64,000 nucleotides of DNA. It comes from Arbacia lixula (Eukaryota; Echinodermata; Echinoidea; Arbacioida; Arbaciidae). This document shows positions 46,501 to 61,500 of this stretch, piece after piece; positions within the stretch are counted from its first letter, which is position 1; every line of letters begins with the position of its first letter. The stretch covers positions 26,760,335 through 26,824,334 of the forward strand of contig OZ022576.1 in the NCBI GenBank assembly GCA_963669155.1, read 5' to 3'. Under the pieces are notes generated by a model that saw only the letters and a list, made by a program, of their open reading frames with translations, was not told the origin of the DNA and ran no database searches. Made by a program: the position numbers and the translations under genes.

Positions 46501-49500
46501 CTTACATTCTACTAGAGCTGGTACTAATGCTATCAATCAAACTGGAACGCTTTTTTACTCAACTCTTCATGGTAAAACACAAACCTCATAGATCACCATT
46601 TCTTGCCTAAAGGGTTAATGAAATAATTTTCAGATGATGATACAAGAGTTTAAGTGACACTGAAAGAACTGATGAGGAAGGACAAAGGGTATCCCTACCG
46701 GTCTGTTGAGGAAGTAGACTGACATCCCACCAACGAGGGGCATCTTGTTCACCAGGGGCCTCATCTCTACCCTCAGGTTGCCATGGAGCTAAGGTAAACA
46801 AAAGGGAGACAAGCACACAAACATTTATTCACAATTCATTATCCATGAATTATGCGTGTACAGTAATACTTATCTCAAAAGGAGACTATTAATGAATATA
46901 CCATACCAGTATGACACAGTACAATAAGCACAATGGTGCATAATCACATACTGTACTTCATACTTTCAACAATATTCTAGAGGATTTAAAAGAAAGAAAG
47001 ACTCAAAACGCATGCTTCAGAAGTAGTGGGATGCAGTGCAATTCTTCTAGGGCACATGATTAAACATGACTCAGTAAAGAAATGTTAACATGAGGAACAA
47101 GGCATGGCGCTCCGTTGTTTTTCTGAGCAGTATGTGTACATCACTGAAAAATGAAATATGTAGCTACTGTATTTTGGACCAGTAATATTACCATTATGAC
47201 AAATGTATTTGATTTTGCTGAAATTTTTAAAAATCCATAGCATTTCACGTTCCTACATTGTACATTATTGATCTCAATGGATGAAAATTATAATAGGTTG
47301 TTTGTCCCCAGATTATGACTACAAGGCACAAATTACTTCTCCTTGTACAGTGTATGAATCATACTATATGTAGGCTGTTCTTCATGATATGAGAGCAGTT
47401 TAAGAAAAGAAGGGTGAGAATGACAATGGGTGGTTGCTGCAGCATTGATGATGAATCTCATACTGCAAGCTGTATAATTTGTTCACACTGGAAGAAAAAA
47501 GTAAATTACCTCATTCATACTGTAATCAAGATATTGAGAGATTTCTTTGTATTTCATTCAAGTTGCAATTACATTTGATTTTACCTTGTGATATGCATAT
47601 AATTTTTCTGAGGGTTGATCCAGGCAATGTGTCGGAGTCAATTGAACCCATCACATTTGTTTATAGGGTATGTCAGAATCAAATGACAGACGATAACAAG
47701 TGACAACCATAAAGGCCTTAGGAAATAAAGTCAATTACCTTTAGCATACAATCATGATTATCCAAAGAAATACCATACTGCAGTGGATTTTCAAACTAAT
47801 CATGATTAGAAGGTACTGCAATTTGGCTTGACTTGAAGTTTTAATAGTCTGAACCCATCAACTTAGCTGCTCTCGGCAGAAGTTAGTCACTGCCTCTAGG
47901 TAGCGTAATGTGAGAAAGATGATGATATTCTCATGTTGGCCTGTACAGTACCTAGTGGCAATATGATACCGAGCCCATGCAACGTTCAGTACCGAATGTA
48001 CATAGGTATGTATCTTTACAGGCACAAAGGTTTCTATCTTACAAGGAAAGGCCTACACTACATGTACATGTTCATGTTCACAGATTAAGTTTATATGTGT
48101 ATTTCTGACTGCCAATTAAGAGTCATATAAAAACAATGAAACCTACTTTAGCGACCACATTTTTAAAAAGACAGGTACTCTATTGAAGAGCACGTTTTTT
48201 CCCCCATGAACAATGTTCATATCACATAGACAACATTTCCTCAATCCGTTGGGCAGTCTTTATAAATAGGTTTCATTGCATTCATTTTCTTTGGACTGTA
48301 CAATTTCCATTGCATTCAAAAGTTATAGTGTCATGACAAGCATACATGTATGTTTCTCTCATACACTATTTGCATTTAAATCCAAAATGTTCATCATTCA
48401 TTATTCTTGTTTTTAGAAAGGGAGGAACATGTACATGTACAATGTTAGTGTTCATACTAAATTACTTTTTCAGGTGAATAAACTACAGTGCGGTATACAG
48501 CTCACAACAGCACTCCACAAACCACAGTGCAACGCACCATTTCTCCAAAGCTCCATGATACCATTTGTTCACTGTTGCTGAAAAAAGCTGAAATAAAATC
48601 ACAATTTCAAGTGCTACATGATTATGAGTTACATTCGTATCAGACCTCTCAATACCAAGCAAGGAAAAGCCCATTGAATTATAACACATTTCATGCACAC
48701 ATATATCGTACTGAAAAGGTGAAACTATTCAATTCATAACACAGCCTTACACATAACATAACTATGTGTGTGCTTATAGACACTTAAAGACATACCTGTA
48801 GATCTTGGATTCCTGCTTTCAGCCGCTTGACTGTCTTCACACTGATTTCAATGTCACAATCACCAGCATAGCTATAAAAAGAGAACAATTTCAGATGAAA
48901 TAGGCATATTATGTAAGCCACTGTATGGTACTCAGTTTAAATCTTTAATATAATCATATTCTTTTCTCAATTTGTACAAGATTAATGAAGGCAAACTATG
49001 TGGAAAGTAATATTTGTACAATTATACTAAATTACCAATCAAGTACATCTAGGGAGAGAAAATAGAAAGAAGAGAGTGAGATGAAGAGAGAAAGAATAAA
49101 CATGAAATTCTTTCTGTATCAATCATCTTTGTGGTCATTGACTTTTTTCTCATATTTTATTTCATGTTTCTCTTTAATAGTCTTACTATACTGTACAGCA
49201 TGCTATGCACTTGTTTGACATCCAGTATGCATTACTATGCATTGTATTTCCCCTTTTCTCTATGTATCCTTTTTTGTGTGATTGAATTTAGTGAACTATA
49301 CCTGCTTGTATGTGGTTTTTCTTTCAATTTGATGATCTACAAACAATTAACTGAGCAATACCTTCCCAACTGTGACATTCACCTCCCACTGCACTTTTAA
49401 ATGTATGTACATGTATGTGGGTGTAACACACAAATTTGCCCATCCCAAAAGCAGTATGAAAGCATAGGAATAATAGTAGGCTGTACAGTAAGCGTGATAC

Positions 49501-52500
49501 ACTGGATGTCAGATGTCTGCGACTTTCTATACAAATACTAAATGACACTGCATATCTTCAAACATGCACATGGAAACAATATTTTGATCAGACTGGGCTG
49601 TTGAAGATACGATGTAGCAAAAACTTATTAAAATGTGTTGTTTCTTTTTGCAGGCCTCAAATATCAAATTGTTTCTTATGGTGACTGGAAGAAATGTTGT
49701 TGTAAAAGTTCTCTGAAAACATACAGGTGTAGGAGCTGAAAATTGCCTTTTAACTGCCTTTCTATTGACTTCAATAGTGTGTTTAATGGATTTTTAAGCA
49801 GGCTATTCAAAATTATCATCTGGTTCAAGCAGACCATTATATTATTATTTCTAGCTTATACTTCAATTTTTCATTTGAAAAAGAAGTTGGGCCTGTGAAG
49901 TTGTTCATTTGTTTCAAATAAAGTATGTGTTACTTTTAAGTTTCATATTTCACAAACATGATCTGGACAGGAGGTTTTGTAATAAATCTTGAAGACCTTA
50001 AATATGGGTAAAATAGATTTTTAAGGAAGCCATACAATCATTTTCCTGTATAATATTGATGAATACATGGAATATTGTACCTACAAACAGTTTAGTAAAA
50101 GCTGACAAGCTTACAAACATACAGATAACTTGAACTTCCTGTGAATGCTTCATCATGTGCATGTACCATGCTCTACAAAAATAATGAAAGAAAGAGTTTT
50201 AAGACTAACACATTGATTTCTCTGTCCAAGGACTACGTAAATCCCATGAATCAGCACAGCAGATGACTAGATACCTGTAGGACCTTGTTCTGGCTTAAGT
50301 TTGGGTAAAACGTGACCAAGATGGCATGGCAATTTTCTTGGAATGTAGAGCACAGTGCAGTGTCAATAACCTATCACCAAATAAATTTATAAGTCATTAA
50401 AGGTAAGCAGAAGTAGTGGTTCTGACCACTCTATCATCATTGTTGGTCCTAGTCTAGTTTGATTTCAACCTCTTTGTAATTATAAGATGGTTCCTTCATG
50501 TCAGGTTGGGACCCATTTTGGGGCCCTTTAATCTTTACCACTTCCAGCATCAATTACAAACTAATGAAGGGTGATTCCTTTCAATAATAAAGCACCATTA
50601 TACCGACCAACTAGAGAGACATATTCCTAATCAGACCTAAAATTATTACAATTTGTTGTTTTTTTTATAAAATGATCCCACGCTAGTACAATAATGTTTA
50701 GAAGGCTAGCAACGAAGCCCCCTCCACCTCCACCTGCATGAACCAAGTGTAATGCACAAGTTTTGGGGATATGCCTACCCCCCCCCCCCCCCCCCCAACT
50801 CTTCTCCACAAACCCAGAGTAATTTATTCAATTCTATTCATTTCATATTTTATTTCACCATTGTAGTCTTTTCAGGTTGTGGGATAAAAAAAAATCACAT
50901 AGAACAGTGTACTACAACAAAGTATAACAATATGAAGAGCAATTACAAAGAAACATATTTAAATAAACACAATATCAAAGAAAATGAGTATAAAAACACA
51001 AAATACCTTTAATACATGCAATCCCAATAGAATGTATAAATGGAATGTCCCTTCCTCCCCCCCCCCTCCTCCTCCCTTACCCATAACACAGAGCCCAGGA
51101 AATATTACCTACTTCAGATTTAAATCTTTGTGAGCATTATGCAAAATGGAAGAGTATTGGGGATTTGGCTTACCCAATTTCTCCATAATCCCTACACAAG
51201 TGTTGTTGGCATAACCCTTATTCATCATTAAGACCCAGTGGTCTTTGTTTAGGTGACCATGATACCAGTGACAAAGAAGGGTGACTGCTATTTTTAGCTC
51301 TGGTACATGGTGTGATATTAACAAAGCACTGACAACTGCAATGACTTTTGACACACCTTCATGCCAATGACAATAAGAGTTAAGGCGGATTCACACTGCA
51401 TCCGACATCCGACATTCCGACATACGACACGACATTCCAGTTCACACTGACAACGACTTTCCAAAATGTCGTGCAAAAAGTCGGATGACACGACATTTGC
51501 TGTCGGTCAATCAATTATCGAGTTCTTTATGCAATAACCAAGCATAAACACAAGAAAAATATTGATCTGAGAAGGACGAGAAGCAGGAGGAGGAGGGCGG
51601 TGAAGAAGGAAGAAGGAGGAAGGAAAGAACTTACGGCGAAGGCGGGAGAAAAGGGAGGAGGATATTGGAGCGGTAGAAGACAGGAGTAAGAAAGTTAAAG
51701 GAAGAGATGAAAAAGGTGGAAGGGAATTTAAAACGAGGGGGAGAGAGAAGGAAACGGGAGAAAGGGAACAAGGGGGGGGGTGGATTGATGGTGAGGAATA
51801 GAGGAAAAGAGGAGGAGCAGTATGGCAAGGGAGGAGGAAAGGGGGGGGGTAGGGAAAAGAATCAAGTGAGAATAACTAGAAGAAAGAAGGGTGAACAAGG
51901 AGGAGAAACAAAAGACGAAAGACAACTAGATGATCATCGTCTTCCTCCTCCTCCACGCATTCGCTTCCCTCTCTTTTTTCTCCTTCCCTCTACTCTTACG
52001 TCTCGTCGTTCATTCTCATGTTCTTGCCTTAATACTAGATCAAGTTACAGATACGTACTTATCCAAAATAGAGGAAAACCAGAATCAATATTTCGTGTTG
52101 GGAAGTTGGCATAATCACACTCACCCTAATCCTCCTTTATAACGGTGAAGAGAGAGAATTTACGATTTACAGCAATCATAACAATAGTCCATTATAAGAG
52201 GGTAGGTTATGTCTTTATCTAGTTCATTCGCTATGCCTATGTTAAGGCATGTTTGGGATTTTTTTTTATACCAGACATATGCAGTATAAATCATATCAGC
52301 AACATGACATTGTATACATGTAGGCCTACAATATAGTTTGCAGGTATCACGATTCCTTAAATAGAAATATAAAATTATTCAATGATTTGAGTGTCCTGTT
52401 CAAACTAAGTCTATCTGTTAGATTCTGCTTTGACAAATCTGCATCAACACAACAAAATTACCCCCCCCCCCATCCCCTCCTCTCTTTCATTAACACAATA

Positions 52501-55500
52501 TATACCCCCCTCGGCACCAAACTCCCCTAATCTAGGGCTACATCTGTACATATTTGTTTCAGCCTTAACCCCCCTTCTTAATTTTCCTTTCACAGATTTG
52601 ATCATTTCTGCTATATAGACGGTTGAAATACACGATGAAAACTTTCTTAGAGTAGAGATCAAGAAACAACATTATCCTACAAAGCTACATCAGGCGGAAG
52701 GGGGGGCAACCCCCCCCCCCTCCCCCTCTTCTCAGACATCCTTCTCCCGCACCCTCGAAATGGCATCTTTCCCTAAAAAAAAAGCTTTACATGTTTACGC
52801 CAGTGTGCGTGATGCAAGAAAAGTATCAAATAAAACATTATGAACAGTTGAACAGGCCTATACTCTTGATATTGAATTTATTTAAATCTATGCAAAAAAA
52901 ATTGAATATTGGTACATTCTTTTTAGGAACATCACGCATATCTACAGCCATTCTACATGTAATCATTTAACTGACGAACTAAATCATTCCACCAACTGTG
53001 ACTCTGCAAGAAAAAATAGTTACACTTTTATTTTTTTAGTCTACAAACTAACGTTAAGAAGTTTGGACGTTAAGAAAACTGTCACCATTCCCCGACAAAC
53101 AAATATGAATCTACATTAGCTCCTCATGTAAACTTAGTTGAGAGTCTTCTAAACCCGAAAGAAAAGTTACTTAAATTCATGAATACAGGCCAATTCATCT
53201 CTATTTTTGTTAGTAAGATCTCACTAAAATTAAGGTTTGGTTATGTTGGTAGACTTAAGACGAGCAGATAACTTGCTGTGATTGAAGTAGACTCTACTTG
53301 ATGATATTGATAGATGGCTGACTAGTACTACGAATTGTAACTAAGCAAGGAAATTTGAGTGAAGCGAATTATGTACTCTAGTTCTAGAGGTAGACTGCAT
53401 ACATTTATAGTACGAACCAACGTCAGATATATCTAACAGTCAATTAATTTCTTTACTAAAACTAGTATCCGTGGACCTAGATTTATTCGCATAAGCACGC
53501 CCGGCCGGTTGGCCGGCTGGCTAGATTTATCATAACAAGATAAACCCACTGGCTACCCATGATAGGTACGGTCGAGTCCTGATCCCGGGTCCAGATCTAA
53601 AAGAAAACGTGAGTAGTAGACTAGCTGCTAAATGAACTTGTTTGGATCTGGGAAATCTACACTCTAATTAATAGACCGAGACCCTCTATATATCTGTGTT
53701 GCTATGAGTTCGTGTATCTGTAGCCCTGGGACTGCTACTGTGTAGCGGGGGCGTGAGCGAGCTGGTCGAAAGTGTATCTGGATCAATGATACGTTTGTCG
53801 TTAGATCTCACTTATTTTTTTATGACATTTTAAAGCCTTTAACAGCCATGTTGACCTCGAGGCTGTAGATCTGTAACTTAACTTTATAAATTAGATCTAG
53901 ATCTATCAATTAAAACTCTGACATTCGATTAGAGTAAATACAGAACACACACTACAATTAACTGCCGTTTAGACGTATAGTAGAGTACGCGTATTACGGA
54001 TGTTTATGTACAACTGTTGGTTATGCAACAGCTTTCTATTACTAGTAGATGTAAACTAGAGCCTAATCCGAGTATAAACATAAACAGGTTTACTCAATTG
54101 ATAACGTTCAATACCAGTCTAGACCTCTAAAACTAGATATATTTATGTTGCATGTACATGTCCAGGCGTTTCAAAGTTAAAGTGCGGATAGATCTCACAA
54201 GACTTTCAAGTTTAGAATGATGACATTTATGCAGGTAGATAACAGTTGCATACACCAATCATCGATGACTTTTTACATGTAGACCCTTGGCCTTGGGTCT
54301 GTATAATTTTTAAATATACGACTACGTAGACCTACTCGAACGTAAAGATTAGACTTGTCTCGAGTCGAGTCTTTAAAACTCAATTACCACTGAATACCGA
54401 GATTAACTCTATTAGCTGACATTAATAGACATTGATCAACTTACCGCCAATAAGGAATCACATTCTTGCCTACCGTTCTTTACAAACGATGGCACAATGC
54501 GTCACCAAAACATGATATGATGCGTAGGGAAACATTGTCCAACATACATTTTAGTAGATGGGACTGAAGTGGGGCCGTCGCAGAGATTTTCCACGAAGCA
54601 AAAGTCTTTTGACAAGCCAAACTTATGAAGTGACGTCATAGGAATCCGCCGTTGTGATTGGTCTCCGGCTAAATGTCGGATTGTCGTGCTTGAAAAATCG
54701 CTACATGATCCGATTTTTAATACGACAAAATGTGTCGGACACGACTTTTTTTGTCGTGTTGCCTCAGTGTAAATGGACACATTGGATTTGCACTGTTTTG
54801 ATTTTTATTTTGTCGGAACAAATGTCGGAAAGTCGTATGTCGGATGCAGTGTGAATCCGCTTTTAAGGTGGCCTACATATACAATACAATAAGTTACACA
54901 TGCCTCACACATAATTTCCAAGTACTTTTAGGAAAGGAACTAGTTGAGACAATGTTGTGTGTGCATCAAGAACAGCAGTACTCGGTATCAAAATTCCTAC
55001 ATGTTTATCCCCACCCCACCCACCCACCCCACACAGGCATACACACATACTCACTTTTCAAGAATGTATTTTGGAAGATGAGTTCTGCTTCAAAACATTC
55101 CTTCAGGTTCATGATGATACTGAATGTTTACCGATCTGCCCTGGCCCGAAAATGACCTTTCAAACTACAATGCACATGAAAGTGTTCCCAAATCTTTAAC
55201 TATATGTAACTGGCAAATAATATTATGAATCAAATCAGTGTAAAAGCTATGTTGTATACTGCAGCTCTGTAATTATTATTACTTTCACATCTAATGTATC
55301 TATTTTTCTGCTTTTGGTATTAATGTTTGCTCTACTGTGTTTACATATTCATGATTCTTTATTCAAGCGTGTTGCATGTTTGCTGAGATGGAAGCAATCT
55401 TGTTGCTTCCGTGCCAAGTGCATATTTGCACTCCTTGAATCTGGCAAGCAAGCATACCTCAGAGGAGTTGTGCATGGTCCTCATGATGCAACGAGGAATG

Positions 55501-58500
55501 AAATTTTAGACTCTGTGTTGTGTGCACAGGAAAATATTGTAGTGAGAGCGTGTGCATGTATGACAGTGTGGTTTAAGGCTGGCTGTGAGTATGCATGGTT
55601 TAATCCTTGGTTATTGCATTGTCTACATTGTTCATGTAGATCTGTTTCCTACAATAATGTGTTGTCTATTGGTAGTACAAGTCACTTACATTCGATTCAT
55701 TAGAGGTTCAACCTAATCCTATACTGGAATGGGAAAGAAAATGATCAGTTGAATTTGATTAAATTAAATCAATCAAGAGAAACAGATTGGCAAAAGTATG
55801 AAATAAAAACAGACATACACTACAGCTCAAAGGAATTGGCATGGGGAAAGGGAATTTGTCTGCAATGACAAACACTAAATTTGTTCTTGTGTACAATGTG
55901 TAAACTAGTGTTCTACCTAGAACATGATTTGTCTAACTAATGCCCCTTTTATAGTGTGCGAAGATTTACTCCGCTTCAGAAGCTTCGGGGTAAATCTTAG
56001 CACACTATAAAAGGGGCATTAGTTAGACAAATCATGTTCTAGGTAGAACATGTCTAACTAATGCCCCTTTTATAGTGTGCTAAGATTTTATTCCTCGTTG
56101 CATCATGAGGACCATGCGCAACTCCTCTGAGGTATGCTTGCTTGCCAGATTCAAGGAGTGCAAATATGCACTTGGCACGGAAGCAACAAGATTGCTTCCA
56201 TCTCAGCAAACATGCAACATGCTTGAATAAAGAATCATGAATATGTAAACACAGAAGAGCAAACATTAATACCATAAGCAGAAAAATAGATACATTAGAT
56301 GTGAAAGTAATAATAATTACAGAGCTGCATTATACAACATTGCTTTTACACTGATTTGATTCATAATATTATTTGCCAGGTACATATAGTTAAAGATTTG
56401 GGAACACTTTCATGAGCATTGTAGTTTGAAAGGTCCTTTTATACTGCTTTTTTCGACCACCCATGACGGGAGCGAGACCGCACTATTTGCCGTGGTAACG
56501 TACTGCCCCATCCGTTGTGCTATCCTCAAGCGCGCCCCATCTCAACTGTGCTTCCCGCGAGAGCGAAAATTGTATACGTGCACTCACATATCGCATGCGC
56601 ACGTGCTAGCGTATAGCTCCGTGTGTTTTCGTGAGAAGTTCATCGTGTACCGATAGATCTCCTCGTGTTTCACTTTTGGTTTTTGTATTTCTCGACTTGC
56701 GCGAAGTTGGAGCATGAATAGCTCCTCATTGCTCTCCCAGTTCTTTCCTCTCGATGTTTTATCATCTTTGGACATGCTTCACGTGCAGATTTTCCCCCCT
56801 TTTTTTTATCTTTGCTGAAAGAGAATACAGTACACGGCACACACAGAGCTAGCGTGAGGAGCACGAATGTTTACAGCTATAGCGTGCTTTGCGCTTGTAC
56901 GTGGGTAACCCGGAAACGGAAGCGGCATACATATACCGCATTTCCTGTTCATGGGTCACTGATTTTAGTCCGCGCTAAATCGAGAGACCTTTTATAGTGA
57001 TGTTAGCTCGGGTCTGATCCGGACGTGATACGGACCTGACCCTCCTCTCAGCTAGGACTAACTTTAGCTCGGGCTAAATATTTTTCGACCTTTTGTAGTG
57101 AGAGTTACCCTGGATCAGGTCGGGAACTGATCCGGGGTAACTCTCACTATAAAAGGGGCATAACAGAGCAAGATTACTGGGCTAGCCATTTTTAAACATA
57201 AACGAATGAGTGATCTGCTTTTAATCAATTAAACTTATTCTCAATTTTAATGTTCAGCAATCTATATAAATTTGTAATTATTCTTCTTTCCAGGTTCATG
57301 TACATGTATTTGCAAACACCTTAAGAAATGGTTGTTTTTTTCAATTGTAGAACACACCTTGCTGCTCCTTTTCTTTCTCTGTTCTTGTTCTAGTACAATC
57401 ATGTACTATTTCAGAGATGACTGTTGGATTTGAATATTTTGCCACAGCAGAAATGGCTAAATACCAGAAAAAAAAATAATATAAACCAATTGCAATGTGC
57501 CATCTCTCTAGTTACACTTTTCTGCGGTGCGGAGGTAATGGACAGTTATATATTACTCATAGACTGAAGAAAACAAAAAAATAGTCTTGAGGTTGATTTG
57601 CAGTGTGCCTATGCAACCAGCAGTGCTTAGAGGGGGAACAAATACTGAAAACTTGGATGTAGAGACAGGAGAGGCTTTAAATAACAAACAACATTGATAA
57701 ACCCCTTCAGTGTAAACACATCTTGCTAGGCTTCTGCCGCACCTGTACTTTACAGACTTCCGAAGCTGAAAGAGCAAGCTCATATTCAATGCCCACTGCT
57801 GCACCCTACTAATGTAACAAAGGCATCGCCATGAACCCTTTGCTCAGCCAGTTGTTCTTCAAGCTTCGCAAAATTATGGTACGCATCTATTGTTCGATGA
57901 CAATGAAGTAAAAACCTTGGTGCTCAATACTCACAATATTTCTAGATCCAGGATCATTTCGTCTCTCCCGACATGCTCTGTGTAGACCTTCACTCCTCCA
58001 ATGCGAGGAGACTGTGGAAGGAAATGAGGAGAGAATTAGATTTTTCCTTCTATAAAATGAGGTTGCATTTGACTCAATAGTGCTTTACTACATACTGATA
58101 ATCACTAAGAGACAAATGTCATAGAATGAATCTCGTGTTCAACCAGAACCTGTATGTACATCAAAATCTATGGAATTGTACCATAGTTGATTAACAGGGT
58201 TTTCCTCTGCTTTTGACGGGAACTTATCAAGTTTTGATCATTACCAGAATATCATTTTCACCTGGCTTATGCTTTAAGATAGTCCATTGAAATAATACAG
58301 TGTTTTGTTTTGTTTTCTTCAATGTGGATTAAAATTGATTAGTGTGAACAGAACGTGTTTAATTCTGTTTGTATCATAAAGAGAAGTCAGTGAGCATCCA
58401 AACTGTAGATGCAACTGGTCATTGATCATGTGATTTCTGATGTGTGAAAGTACATTTTATCATTAGAGATGCATATTAATTGCATAAAATTTCCAAATAA

Positions 58501-61500
58501 TGCTGTCCTAGAGCAGTGTTTCAGACTGCTCATCACATCACAGTAATCTGTAACATCCACATTTGTGTTGCTAGTTTATAGTGAATGATTGTATTTTGAT
58601 GTTTCATGTATGACATCATCATTGCCTGCAGCAATACAGAGACAGGTCAATTCAGATCAAAAAGATGAGTAAAAAGTATTTCTGTGAGCATAACATCATC
58701 ATATAGATGATTGCCTACAGTAATTCAGAGTCAGATTAATTCAGACGCAAGCGATGAGGAGTATCTCATATGACCATGCCCCTTGATATCATCACAAAGA
58801 CATTGCCCACAGCAATGTGGTGACAGGTTTTTTCCGACTCAAGATATAAGCAGTGTACCACCCCCCCCCCCCCCCCCCCCACTATGGTATTTCTGCACAC
58901 ACAAAAAGACGCAGACAGTATCCCGACATATACACACATCAGTACGGTGCTCAGTGCTCACCGTCTCAACTGTAAAATACATTCTGCCCCACACACACAC
59001 ACAGTAGGAGTGGTGCACGCACTCGAGCATCTCGGATTTGCAGCTGCTCCAAGCACTGACCTGAGCTCAGGGGAGTCAAATGCTGGATAGGTGACTAGAT
59101 AGCCTGAAACCCCTTGTCGAGTCAAGATGCACATGAGGATGAATTAAGTGCCATGCCCCTGGTGTACGAGGGAGCAGTATGTATGGCCATTACCCACACC
59201 GCACGATCAAAGTGTTGGCTGTGGTGATGGTACACTATACTGTACTAGCATGAGCATGAATACACAACTCACAACACATGTACTGGGAAGTAACCAAGAT
59301 TTGAATGATAATTTCTTTCTTTGGGCTTGAAAAGGGCACATCAGAATTGGAAAAATGCAGAAAATGTATTTTCTTAACCTTTTGTGGGGATGGGGACGCA
59401 GTAGGTTTTTTAAATACCCCCCACTATGAATAGAAATTCAATTTACATGAAATATCTAGATTCATAATAGCTGCATTGAGCATAAAAAGCCATGATACAT
59501 GTTATTATATTGTCCACACGTACAGTGATACAGATTATGAACATACATCCTATAAATGACAAATTACAACAAGGAATCCCTTGGATAACATCCATCATCT
59601 TGATCAAACGTTGTACACATGCACACTGATTGTAGGATTAAAATACATGATTCAATGGTAGTCTTGACTGAACTACTTATTGCCACATTAAAGGGAATAT
59701 ACTGTACTGGGAAGACAAAAAAATTCAAAAGGTGACCATAAGCAATCTGCTTGCCAATGGTCTGAAATTAATGTACTGTCCATTTTATAGATTTGCTGAA
59801 AGTAATTTGCACTGAAATGATCCATATTTGGAGTAATAAGTGATTAAATCACAAATCCCCATTTCGCTCGGGCCAAACATTTTGAGGATTTGTGATTTAA
59901 TCACTAATTACTCCAAATGTGGATTATTTGAAGACAAATAACTTTTAGCATGTTTCCAAAATGGACAATACATGAATTCAAGACCATTGGCAAGAAGATT
60001 GCTCACGGTCACCTTTTGAATGCGTTTTTTGTCTTCCCAGTACAGTATATTCCCTTTAATTATATTAATTTATGAGCAAGAAATGCCTATAAAAGAGTAA
60101 ACTGAAGCTGTGATGGATAGTGTTCCTAAATTCCTGAATGAAATGCAGGATCTGTGTCTACTGGACTCCAGTAGTAAGCAGGTAAATATTCGGTTTCTTG
60201 CAGTTCAGTACAATGTATATTTTGAGAGAGCTGAATATACTAGAATTTCACCTGTCAGCCTAGCCAATTAAGGATGCATTAAACCAAATTACATGACTGC
60301 TTTTGACAGGTCTAGTGTAATTGACCTTTTCCAGATGTCTGTTCATTCTTCAATGTTCAGATAGTGTATTATTACAATAGACTAGTCTCATTATGGCTTT
60401 CAAACAATATGTTGCTGTTGGTAACCCCTATGCTTGTCCCATGTTGGTCCGACTAGCAACAACCGATAAATTCATAGTGTTTTTAATCCACTGAATTTAA
60501 ATAATTAGATACAAGCATCCACTTTTCTATCACAATTTTTGGTTGATGTACATGTAAGCATGCTGCACTGTTGAAACAGGTTGAACCAGGGAGGTGTTAA
60601 GAAGGAGATGAAACTTGAGCACAATACATTCAAACATCTGTATGGGTTCTAAAGCGTGCTCATATAAGATATTTGTATCACTCACAAACTTGACTAATTT
60701 CTTCACTTTCCGACATGTTGTGCATTTGTGGGATTCAACCATTTTCAAAATGATATATTAAGCTGTGTATTATCATTAACGGTGTTTGTGTGCGTTTGCC
60801 GATGCCCGTTATAAATATGCACATGGAAGTATTAATGCCATTTAACGGGACAAGCAAAATGAGACTGTACATTTCTTTTATTCTCTCTGAGAAGCCGTTG
60901 CCACACAATCATATTCATAATTGTTCAAACACCTGAACAGCACCTGTTGAGGACACATACATTTTCAGCGGTGTGGCACATGGGTTCAGAGAAAGAAAGT
61001 TGCTTCTTATCCTTCCAAAACACATCCCTGGTTGAACTCATGTTCCTGGCACAATGCCTCTTTGTGCATGTGGGGGAGGGGGGGGGGGGGCAATAAACTC
61101 AGTGGCATGTAAAGAGTACATTGTATGAAAAGTCACTGATGAATCTTAATCCACAAATCATCACAGCTTAGAATGAACATTTGTTTCTTGTATTGAGTAT
61201 CCATATTTTACATTTCAGATTAAGACATCTTTACATTTGATTTTGAACGCTGTAAAACAGTCTGGTTTAATAGCCACTCACATCAACGTTTGAAGTGTAC
61301 ATGATGTCTGAATGATGAAGTAAACAGGAAACTGATGTTTTTATTGATACACATCAAAGTAAAGAAACATATTTTGTACATGTTGCATATCACAGTAATA
61401 CAGGATATAAACTAATTCTAGCATTAGTGGCCCTGGTACCCTTTAAACTTATTTTGCATTTAATACCCTTGAGTAAGAGTTAAGAAATGTGTGACTCAAG

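Noticed and set aside
51707-52114. Plus-strand open frame of 135 residues
   Set aside because: The first half is a GA-rich low-complexity stretch inside the TTAA element, and the rest has no recognisable motif.
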